From Siphonodentalium dalli (Eukaryota; Mollusca; Scaphopoda; Gadilida; Siphonodentaliidae), in contig CP136066.1 of the NCBI GenBank assembly GCA_032622095.1, forward strand, positions 41,181,835-41,245,834: a DNA stretch of 64,000 nt, written 5' to 3'. Of the stretch, positions 33,742 through 43,686 are shown one piece after another. The notes beneath the pieces were generated by a model. That model had not been told where the DNA came from and made no database searches. It worked only from the letters and a program-made list of their open reading frames with translations. Numbering within the stretch: the stretch's first letter is position 1; every line of letters starts with the position of its first letter. The translations under genes were made by a program, and so were the position numbers.

Positions 33742-34463
33742 TCTATTATATATTTTGGAAGATCTGTCTGTGTGTGTGTGTGTCTGTGTGTGTGTCTGTA
33801 ATCGATGGACTCGAAAGGTGCCGAGCCGATTTCGATGAAACTTGGTATGTGTGGGTATTTTCGGCCGGGGAGTGACATAGGCCTATTAATTTGCCCGTGC
33901 GACGTGACCTTGACCTTGAAATCGGGTCATTTCAAGGTCAAACGCCCGAATATCACGTGATTTCGATGAAACTTGGTATGTGGGGATAGCTTCGGCCGGG
34001 GAGTGGCACAAACCTATTAATTTTCCCGTGCGACGTGACCTTGAAATAGGTTCATTTCAAGGTCAAACGCCCGATTATCACGGGATTTCGATGAAAATTA
34101 GTGTCTAGGGATACTTTCGTATGGGGAGTCTCATAAGCATATTCATTTGCCCGTGCGACGTGACATTGACCTTGAAATCGGGTCAATTCAAGGTCAAATC
34201 GCGAATTTTGATGGGATTTCGACGAAATTTGATATATGGGGTTACTTTTGTCCACTGAGTGTTTTGGACGGTCAAATCGTGACCCCGACCTCACATTGAC
34301 CTTCAAAATCGGGTAAAACCGGATGGATTTCGACGGGTACTTTTGTCGGGTAGTTTTGTCCGGGCAGTGTTTTGGATGGGTCAAATCGTGACCCCACCTG
34401 ACCTTGACCTTCAAAATGGACAATTCATGGTCAAAGCCCGGACGAAGTCGGGTCACCTTCTAG
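33742..34463 (+). mobile_element. Helitron-like unit D
   Basis: It starts like unit B and has a TG-rich tract. It then repeats a module of TTTCGATGAAACTTGGTATG, CGTGCGACGTGACCTTGACC and TTCAAGGTCAAA about four times with decay, and ends with the CTTCTAG-type terminus before a TA repeat. Confidence 0.55.
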
Positions 34464-34994
34464 TATATATATATACCTTTTAAGTTTATAATGTGCATAC
34501 CTTATCTGCTAAACAAGCTAGGTAAAACATCATAATTGATACTTCTCACACCAAAAACTACCAACGTATCCCAATTTTAACACTTTGAAATTCAATGTGT
34601 CTTTAGATTCAAGATAAATATTTTACATTTCCCCACTGAAACATTTCATGGATATATAACAACCAGACCAGATGGCAGGCAGATAACACACGGATTATCT
34701 CGATTACATCAGTCTGTCTAACTCAGCCAAGTGACAACCCCTCTGATTTTATTAGGGACTGAGAAAGCATGCATGTCCACTACAAGTTATCTCTTAATAA
34801 CAATATCATATACACTTGTGTCCATGGCCCTCTAACTGGGAAAACCTTTTTTATTCACTGTTGACACATTTGAAAATCAACATTCCACTTTCTTCCGATA
34901 TTTGAGCGATCCACAAGATGCAAGCTCGTCGACTCTTTACTAGACCAGTAATACTCGATTGTAAAAAATAATAGATTTAAACCATCCATTTCTA
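34464..34994. other. No recognisable gene
   Basis: AT-rich sequence after the Helitron train with no supported feature. Confidence 0.5.
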
Positions 34995-35115
34995 ATAAAT
35001 CTGGCCTTTGATTTGTGGGTTCCTCGACTCGAATCCAATACTTCTGACCGCCGAATCCATATAAATAAAAATTGACGGTCGCTTAATAGGATTGTGCATC
35101 TTTAACTGCTATTCA
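34995..35115 (+). repeat. Dispersed repeat R, partial copy 3
   Basis: GGGTTCCTCGACTCGAATCC, GACCGCCGAATCCA and AATAGGATTGTGCAT match the 3' half of R at about 21980-22060 and 30915-31000. Confidence 0.55.
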
Positions 35116-35494
35116 ATCTGCATACCAAGAGAAAAAAGGTGCATTATCCCTTAATATCACATCCCTCATTCAATAATCTCCAAACTGTATATCTAGTTTC
35201 AATCGCAGTTACACGTCACCCCGCCCCCACCATTTGCAAATTGTACATCCTTCTTTGCTGTTGCCATATTGCAACTGCTGAATTTTCTTTAAAAGTTATA
35301 GAAAAAATAGCCCACCCCCCCCCCCCCCCGACAGTTATCTCTGGTTTTTTTGTTGTTGCTATCATCGGTCCACACATATATTGGGCACACGTCCGTATCT
35401 AATCTACCTCTTCGTTAAACCGATTATAACCCATGGTGTAATCGGTGCATCGATCTCAGTCGTGACGTCGCTAATGAATCCATGTGTCAAACGT

Positions 35495-36235
35495 CAACCG
35501 AAATTGCAGGACAAATGTGACAGAGCTCATTTATTCTATGCTAAATAGTTCATGGGTGATCTGATGCATGCATCTTAGTTTTCTTGGGGCTTTTTAATGA
35601 TTTATTTTCGATACCTCCATTTCTGGAGAAGAATATTTACAGCAAGGTATTTACAATTGTGTACATAACAAGTATGAACAATGTACAATCTATAAGATGA
35701 GTGGCAGGGCATGTAACAGTTGGGTAAGTTGCGGTTGATGCCTGACATATGATGGCGTGTGGAATCATCTACGGCTGGTGGTCGCAGCGGAGAACAGAAT
35801 TATTGTATGCTTGTTCTCGATTAGATGGTGTGGTTGTCCTGGAATGTTCCCTCCAAGAATCAGTGCTGAAATTTCTTCGTCTCTCAAAGAATCGTGCATG
35901 AAGATAAATACAGACACTCCATAGTGGTTGAGAATAGTCTCCCAGTAGCTATTACGTAATGAAAGAATAACATCAGAAGAGCAATACCTCATTGCGTGGA
36001 GAAGTTCGTTGTTGTACTGCCGATCACAGGCACGGCATGTCAGATGGTTAATATACGTCGTCTTATTGAGTAGAATAGCAAGATTCCGAAGTTGAACTGA
36101 GCAACTTGGGTACTGTCTAAGAAGTGTCCAACCGAAATTGCAGGACAAATGTGACAGAGCTCATTTATTTTATGCCAAATAGTTCATGGGTGATCTGATG
36201 CATGCATCTTAGTTTTCTTGTGGCTTTTTAATGAT
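35495..36235 (-). pseudogene. LINE 3' fragment between 107-bp direct repeats
   Basis: The 107-bp segments 35495-35601 and 36129-36235 are direct repeats with three or so differences. The insert between them (35602-36128) reads on the minus strand as a LINE C-terminus: an open frame entering from about 36148 with a CRACDRQYNNELLHAMRYC zinc knuckle (C-x2-C-x9-H-x4-C), then RNSYWETIL and SAATTSRR just before the stop at 35765. A ~160-bp 3' region follows, ending in AAATAA. The first few residues of the open frame lie in the flanking repeat and are not part of the LINE. The simplest reading is a 5'-truncated insertion with an unusually long target duplication. Confidence 0.7.
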
Positions 36236-36308
36236 ATAATAGGGGTTTGATGTGGTATATATATATCTAACAATGGGCGACACCGATGTGAGTACTCATC
36301 GCGAACAC

Positions 36309-36339
36309 TGCTTGTAATTAGCTCTCTGCTTGTAATTAG
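36309..36339 (+). repeat. 18-bp minisatellite, left part
   Basis: Just under two units of CTCTCTGCTTGTAATTAG. The array resumes at 38701-38755 on the other side of the LINE, so the LINE entered a pre-existing minisatellite. Confidence 0.9.
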
Positions 36340-38700
36340 TACATCTGATTCAAAAGACTACTGGCAATTAATTAATTACCTCCTCAACAAGAAAAAGACA
36401 ACATTAATTCCCTCGCTGTATAGCATAGAAGGTGGGGTAAAAATGGATTCTAAATCATATGAAATTAACGATTTTGAAAATGCACAAATTCTAAACAAAA
36501 GATTCATTTTAAATTCCTCACTTGATGATTCAAGAAAATCATTACCCCCGTTGACCTCTAAAACACAGAATATACTGACTGAAATTCCTATCGAAATGCA
36601 AGAGGTAATTGATGTTATACTAGCTTTGAAAACAAATAAGGCACATGGACATGATGACATAAGTGCTAAAATGTTACGCTGTACTGCACAGCAGATTGCT
36701 TTACCGTTGTCATTACTATTTAAAAAATCTCTGTAGGTTGGAATATTCCCGTCTTCTTGGAAAAATGCAAATGTTATACCAATCTTTAAAAAAGGGGACC
36801 CCGCTGATAGTGCCAATTACAGGCCGATTTCATTGTTACCTTGTATGGCCAAAGTATTTGAAAGATTGGTCCTAAAATATGTTTCCACTTTTTTTAATGA
36901 AAATAATCTTATTTACGAGCATCAATCCGGCTTCATGGCCGGTCACAGTACAGTTTATCAACTAATTGATATATATCACCACCTTTGCCAGAACCTAGAT
37001 AAAGGTTTGTACACGTGTTCCATATTTTTTTATATTTCGAAAGCATTCGAAAGGGTCTGGCATATATATATATAAATTGCAGCAATATGGGATTGCAGGA
37101 AAACTTTTGAACTGGTTTCAAGATTACTTAGTAAATAGACGACAAAGAGTCCTGGTAAACAATACTTACTCTAAATTTGAAATTATTCCATCCGGAGTGC
37201 CCCAAGGCTCCATAATGGGGCCTTTTCTCTTCTTAATTTATATAAACGATCTGCCCAACAATCTCTGCTATAAAGCTCGAATGTACGCCGACGACACCTG
37301 CATCACTGCTTCTCACTATGACCTACAGTCCCTAGCTAGACAACTCAACAATGATCTCGAAATCGTATCACAATGGGCCAACAACTGGCTTGTAAACTTT
37401 AACCCAGCAAAGACCAAAGCTATGTCATTTTCCCTAACTAACAAAGACCAGGCCCCAAAACTATTTTTCGAAAACCAAGAAATAACCTTCATTAAATCGC
37501 ATAGACACCTCGGTCTCGATATCCAAGCAAATTTAAATTGGAATGATCACATTGAAAATATCTGTCGACGAGTATCAGGGAGACTATCCCAACTCAGAAA
37601 ATTTAAATACAGTATCGACAGAAAGACGCTTGAAGAAATCTACAATACTTATATTTTGCCTATAATGGACTATTATGATATTGTCTGGGCAAACGCACCA
37701 AAATACTTGACTGATAAACTTGAATGACTTCATAAAGAAGCTGCCAGAATTGTAACGGGACTAAACCGATCGGTATCCGATAAAGACCTACTCCTAGAAA
37801 TCGGCTGGCCCACGCTCAGTAATAGACGCGAACATCATCAGTTACATTACATATATCAAATTACTAACAACCTTGCACCCAACTACTTATCAACTATCTT
37901 ACCTCCTCGTGCTGGCAATGTCTCGAGATACTCAAAGCGGAACCCTGGAAACTTTTATTGTTACTTCTGTCACACAGAACATTTAAAAAAAATCCTTCCT
38001 ACCCTTTATGATACAATCATGGAATAAGCTTCCAATTATCGTAACTGATACGTTTAACCTAAAAGAATTTAAGGTCAATCTTAGTTTTATAGATTTGACC
38101 CTAAAACCACCTCCTTATTTTCAAACTGGGAGTCGGAAAGAAAATATAATTCATTCTAAAATTCGCAACGGTTGCAGTGAACTTCGCTTAGATATGTATG
38201 ATAACTTTATAGCCGAAAGCCCGGTGTGTAATTGTGGCACAGAGATCGAGGATGCCTTTCACTTCTTTTTCGAATGTCCATTGTTCCGACCGCAAAGAAC
38301 TAAATTATATGATAGACTAGATGAGTATGCTTTCACAATAGTAGACGTAAACCACTTCCTCCGAGGCACCCCAAGCATTCCACAGCATCGAAACCAGCTA
38401 CTCTTTTACATTGTACAAAAATATATATCAGAAAGTAAACGTTTCACTTAACGAATAAAAATCGTAAACAACTTACGGCACGGCATGATATCTACAGGAG
38501 AGGACCTCAGGACCGGTATAACATCAATCACCATACATCATCATCAACATTCTTATTATTACATGTACATTATATCTGTTAATCATCTTGTTTAAACATT
38601 TGTGTAAATATTGTCGGGAGAGGGGCCACCTTAAGTTGTTATAACTTGTCCCCCAATCCCTTGTGAACTGAGTTACAATAAATATGTTTAAACCAATTAT
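36340..38700 (+). pseudogene. CR1/Jockey-group LINE, 5'-truncated, decayed ORF2
   Basis: Reverse-transcriptase blocks appear in order: NKAHGHDDIS (about 36640), the IPIFKKGDP and NYRPISLLPC blocks (about 36780-36840), HQSGFMAGHST (about 36920), a degenerate FYISKAFERVW (about 37030), SGVPQGSIMGPFLF (about 37190), MYADDTCITAS with the catalytic YADD at 37284, RHLGLDIQANLNW (about 37505), and a C-terminal knuckle CNCGTEIEDAFHFFFEC (about 38230). There are in-frame stops at 36734 and 37725, a frameshift in a TA repeat near 37070 and another before 38008, so no functional protein can be made. The 3' tail (GGGAGAGGGG at 38616 ... AATAAATATGTTTAAACC) matches the LINE tails ending near 11673 and 20913. 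The exact clade is uncertain. Confidence 0.9.
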
Positions 38701-38755
38701 CTCTCTGCTTGTAATTAGCTCTCTGCTTGTAATTAGCTCTCTGCTTGTAATTAGC
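38701..38755 (+). repeat. 18-bp minisatellite, right part
   Basis: Three tandem CTCTCTGCTTGTAATTAG units directly after the LINE tail. Confidence 0.93.
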
Positions 38756-38814
38756 TCACTGCGTCTATCTTGTCATTCAGTAAATGAGTTTCTGCTAAGA
38801 CGGTTGTTAAGTTA

Positions 38815-39930
38815 GGGCGCGTACACATGAAGCTGCAGGAAAATATCTGCAAGAAAATATCAGGTAAAATTGCACACTGATATTTTCTTGCTGCAAAGAT
38901 TACGCCCGCGAGAACGCGGCGGTTTAGACGGTGTTGATTGAGCTCAATCAGAACAGTATTAGTCATGCTGGTTCAAGTGAATTGCGTCCGGTAAATAACC
39001 TATAGTCCATTTTGGCAATTCATAGCTTTTTTAAATTTCCAACTGTTGACATGTATTACCGAAGTCGGGTGGGATTAGCAACGTTGCTGATCTCATGCAT
39101 AAAGACCGTCTGCATAATGAGAAAGTGGTTACGTTATTTGGAAATTTGGAAATATTATAATATCATAGTGCATGTATATGTGGGGTGACAAATGTTATTA
39201 TGGTTTTGTGGCAAATCGGATGACCCCACCCCCATTGAGACCCCATATGAAGTTTTCATGATATTGTTGCTTGGTGCATGGGGCTGTGGTGTACATTATG
39301 TTACCGAACTTACATGGGTGCATGTGGGGACATGAGACCCCGCCAACTTGGAAACAATATTAGTTGGAAATTTCACACCAACAATGGTTTGAAATTGTTC
39401 TTGTAGTCTGATTTTTCAACAATTAATGTATGTTGAATTCGTGGTTTTTGACCAACATTTGCATTTTTCCTACTTTGGTCAAATTATTGGTTTGGAATTT
39501 CTTCTAGGCCCCTCCCTCCCCGGTGTCCAGTCAAAATTCAAGGTATGTGAGGTACCATGGGAAATTCAAAGACGATGGGAGGTGTGCAAATTCAATTATG
39601 TGATATTGGGTCTTTGGCCCAATTCAAGAGGAGGTGCAGTTGGAAATCCATGGACATCCTCCGTCAGCGGAAACCCTCAAAAGATATATATGTCCCCACA
39701 CATATCCATATAATAGCTCAGCGATTATGTCAAACAATCCAAAATGGAATTACGAAGTCAATTGTTGAAACAGGCGATAATATTGATGGATCATAACTCG
39801 AGTGCGTAAACGGTTACCAGCGTCAGCGCGCTGCCTTCGTCGGATATTTTTCGGTATTATTTGTTTGATTGGTCAAGTAAGTCATATGGGGCATACCTGA
39901 TATTTTCTTGCCCGCCATGTGTACGCGCCC
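38815..39930. mobile_element. PIF/Harbinger-like non-autonomous element
   Basis: Perfect 15-bp inverted ends GGGCGCGTACACATG (38815-38829) and CATGTGTACGCGCCC (39916-39930) are flanked by TTA on both sides (38812-38814 and 39931-39933). A TWA duplication and GGG-starting ends fit PIF/Harbinger. Near the left end TGCAAGAAAATATCAG forms a local hairpin with CTGATATTTTCTTGCTGCA, and a third copy of that motif lies at the right end. The interior (about 39340-39420) resembles, in reverse, part of the hAT-like element at 2757-2815. No transposase is seen. Confidence 0.75.
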
Positions 39931-40067
39931 TTATTGCACTGTCGACGGGAATAAATGTGTATTCTTGAGCCATGATATTGGCGGTATATTAGTCAGCTAC
40001 AGTGATGGCTTCTGGTACTTGTGTGACATTCGAGAAGTTCGACATCTATGGGCGCCGTTTCTTCTAT

Positions 40068-41215
40068 TTATTAATGATATCAATAATTCATTTCATGATA
40101 TCACTAAATGAATATATATATATATATATATATATCACAAAATCGAATACATGATGTCATTAAATATTTAATGTTATCACAAACGATTTTAAAATATCAC
40201 AAATTCCAATTTGTGATATCATAAATTAATTTTTTGATATCATGCACAAAACCGAATTATTGATATTACAAAATAGCAAGCCTTTAGTGATATCAATAAT
40301 TCGATTTTGTGATATCATACATTCATGTTATCATAAAATTGAATTTGTGATATCATTAATTTATTTTGTGATATCAACAAACAGAAAATATTATAGCTGG
40401 ACTGCTATTCCTTCAATATTTTGTGATATCATTAAATCATTTTATGACATCATAAAATCGAATTATTTATATCACTATATGCTTACTTATCTGGTGATAT
40501 CATATATTCGATTTTGTGATATCACAGCATTAATTTATGATATAACTAATTGCATTTTGTGATATCTTAAAATTATCTTGTGATATCACTTATTCCCCAA
40601 CATTTAATGATATCACAAAATGTTTATATCGCTAAATGCTTACAATTTTGTGATATCAATAATTCGATTTTGTGATATCAATAATTCGATTTTGTGATAT
40701 CATACATTCATTCAGTGATATCATAAAATTTATTATTGAAATAACTAAATAGGTAATAAACAGACGAACGGCGACCCGGGAATCCGTGAATTATTGATAT
40801 AATAAAATCGAAAATGTGATATAATAAAATAACTAGTATTTATTGATATCACAAAATGAATATATGATACCAATAATTCGAATTAGTGATATAATTTTTT
40901 TTTTAAGATATCATAAAATCGGACATATGATGTCACATAATAGAAAGCATTTTGTGCATGATATCAATAATTCGATTTTGTGATTTCATAAATTCATTTT
41001 ATGATATCAAGAAATATTTTATGATATCACTAAAATTAATTTAGTGATATCAATAAATAGTCTTTTTATCCAAATCATTGATATCACAAAATGAATATAT
41101 GATATCACAAATTCGAATAAGTGATATCACAAAATTAATATATGATATCATAAAATCGAATATGGGATATCACTAACTGCTTACAATTTTATGATATCAT
41201 ATATTCGATTTTGTC
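40068..41215. repeat. Field of GATATC palindromes
   Basis: By my count 30 exact GATATC hexamers occur in about 1.15 kb, mostly as GTGATATCA or ATGATATCA. They are joined by short AT-rich linkers such as CAAAATCGAATA, AATAATTCGATTTT and ACATTCATT. Spacing is irregular (about 15-60 bp) and both orientations of the linker alternate, so this is not a simple tandem array. Two small interruptions occur (about 40745-40795 and 41055-41080). Open frames across it are meaningless. Confidence 0.95.
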
Positions 41216-41660
41216 ATCTGCTATATATTTTGAGAACTACGGAATATATCCATATGTATATCCTTTATAATCATAACTTTGTGGCAGATTTGCGGGGACT
41301 CTTTGTACATTGCGATTTCCCTGACTTGGCGGATATGTTGAGATACCGTTTAAGACCAACGCATTCAGGGTAGACTGCTCTCAAGAACAAGATTTAACTT
41401 TCACAATTTTAGCTCTATGGCTTGCAATCAGTGAATGTGGAGACCACGGAGAAGAATTCATATATTGTGAGCGATTCTAAATATTCAGACAACTCCCCAA
41501 AACGTCCACAAATTAATGACACGTGTTCCATATAAACACTGGAGACTCCCTTACTAGTAACCCTCTTTGATTGCAAATTTAATGACGCCGTATGTTTCTC
41601 TGAATTATTTAATAACTCAATCATGAATTAACATGGATTTGGAGATGAATAGGAAACATA

Positions 41661-42113
41661 TGTGACCCGCCATATCAAATCCAGTCGTAAGTCGGGATTG
41701 TTTTTACCCTGTGCCAATGCATTCTCTTATATATGCGAGTCGACCATAGGTCGCCTCGCATATATAAGAGAATGCATTGGCCTAACAATTTTAATAATTT
41801 TTTCTTGTAACCCTTTAACAATTTTATAATTTCACCCATACAGAGCCCCAGACAAACATGAGCAGACGACACTCTTCTATATGCTTCTATATATGTGTGG
41901 GGCTCCCTGCAGGGTAATGGATGTTTTTTTTTATTTTATGTCCTAAAAATTGTAAGAAATATTTATTTAAAAAAAATGATAAAAAATTGTTAGGCCAATG
42001 CATTCTCTTATATATGCGAGGCGACCTATGGTCGACTCGCATATATAAGAGAATGCATTGGCACAGGGTAAAAAAATCCCGACTTCCGACTGGATTTGAT
42101 ATGGTTGGTCATA
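41661..42113. mobile_element. Inverted-repeat element carrying the 69-bp palindrome pair, different ends
   Basis: The outer arms share CCATATCAAATCCAGTCG and AAGTCGGGAT (left 41670-41699; right in reverse about 42073-42104). They are unrelated to the CCCTTTACCC ends of the piggyBac-like copies and there is no TTAA. Inside, palindromes at 41713-41781 and 41994-42062 are the same module, separated by about 210 bp containing CAGAGCCCCA...TGGGGCTC, another small inverted repeat. Confidence 0.75.
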
Positions 42114-42164
42114 TATACCCAATTTACAATACAGTCATCGTCATCTTCAAATTGTCCTCATCAG

Positions 42165-42375
42165 CATCATCTTCGGCATTATTATAATCATCATCATCAT
42201 CATCATCACCGTTATCATTAGAAGGCTTATCGTCCGCATCATCATCATCATCTTCATCATCATCATCGTCGCCGCTATCATCATAAATATCATCGTCATC
42301 TGAACCCGCCATCAGTGTTTACGTCACCGTCATGGCACCATCATCATTACCATCGCCATCACCATCACCATCATC

Positions 42376-42409
<34 letters not shown>

Positions 42410-42420
42410 TCATTATCACC
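42165..42420. repeat. (TCA)n trinucleotide microsatellite
   Basis: Imperfect TCA/CCA/TCG repeats. On the minus strand this gives Asp-rich open frames (runs of D), which are compositional artefacts. Confidence 0.95.
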
Positions 42421-43236
42421 ACTAAATCTCGTATAGAATATTATCAAAGATTTGTGCGTCAGGGGGCTCGTGGTTATGGAAGGAAGCGTCATTCGCGAAA
42501 TGAACAATATCAGCGTTCACCCATAGGAACCACCAAAGGAGCTTATACCTAAGGCAGGTGAATGACGTCATATAATCTTTTTCTATATCCATCAGTGATT
42601 TTTCAAGATCACGGGAATAGATTTTGGAGAAATTGTCACGTGACTTCCGGTTATAAACCGTGTGGAGATTGCAAAAAACGCGGAATTGGAAATGAAGCAT
42701 CGCGATAAAAATGAAAGTAAATACTTCACAACTTACGAAGAATTCACATGTGATTTAAGTCTATTAATTTAATTTAGACCAATGTCTTTGGTCAGCTTAA
42801 TGAAAACGAAAAATGAAGAAGTCATGACGATAATCCAGACAAGATTTTACAATCCACGACACGTCTTGTCAATTTGGCATGTCGTCTCCGTCGTGACCAC
42901 TGCATGATGTTCTTAGCGTTATGTCGCCGAAAAAAGGCAAAGTTTAGGCACATCATGTGTGGTTGCTCCACTGCGTGTCACGTACGATTCATATTAATCT
43001 GGCAACCGATGGGAGAGAGAGTTAAGCCATCGACACTTCAGTAGAATATGCTGTTCAAACTTCGGTTGGATAAGCGACAAATAAACCAATAACTTTCAAA
43101 ATAGAACTGAGCATCGAAGATATGCCATTGTCCATAGAGTTAGACACGGGAGCTTGCGAAAGCCCTTTCAATAACATTGGAATGACAACCGAAAACCGCG
43201 TTTGTAACAGCCCAGACATGTTTGAAAACATTCACA
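42421..43236. other. No recognisable gene
   Basis: Apparently unique sequence. A 92-codon minus-strand frame (42422-42700) lacks a recognised domain and splice context. Confidence 0.45.
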
Positions 43237-43686
43237 GAGTCATTATTTCGTAAGAGAATCCAGATTCAGAATCCGTAACATATTACGGGGCAGGGCTAAA
43301 ACGCGATTACACGGATTCTATGTCAGATTTTGAAATCAACGTGGTCGCAGGTACTAGGTTTAATGTTCTCCCAGCGTCAAACATCACTCTAGCATTTGAC
43401 ACAAGTATGCATTTGAATCTTATATTTATAATGTTCATGTTTGTGGTGAAAGTCATGCATTTCTTTCTCGCCGAGTATTACAGTTGAAATCGACATATCG
43501 CAGCGGCAATATTAATGGTTGGGATTATGAAATGAACATCATGAAATTGACAATGAACTTTACTAGCTTCGCCATCAACCGAAGTGCTCCCCCAGAGTTT
43601 CTATCAATAATGGCTAATTTCAGTAAAATTCTGCCCGTTTTTACTCGATAGCACAAATTTATCTCCATATTTTAATTAATTTGATA

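Larger units (their letters stand above)
31100..34463 (+). mobile_element. Head-to-tail train of five Helitron-like units
   Basis: Each unit begins TC and ends with a GC-rich hairpin, a short spacer and CTAG followed by T, as expected for Helitrons (5' TC, 3' hairpin then CTRR, insertion at AT). Boundaries: A 31100-31640, B 31641-32396, B' 32397-32998, C 32999-33741, D 33742-34463. The train sits between AT-rich flanks (A before, T after). Two 5' types occur (TCTCAT.TATATTTTGAAGAC in A and C; TCTATTATATATTTTGGAAG in B, B' and D), and two 3' types (hairpin CGGACAACGTCGGGCTCATCGGCTAG in A, B and C in shortened form; CGGACGAAGTCGGGTCACCTTCTAG in B' and D). No Rep/helicase is encoded, so all units are non-autonomous. 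Confidence 0.6.

Noticed and set aside
42124..42507. Asp-rich minus-strand frames
   Set aside because: They are produced by the TCA trinucleotide microsatellite.
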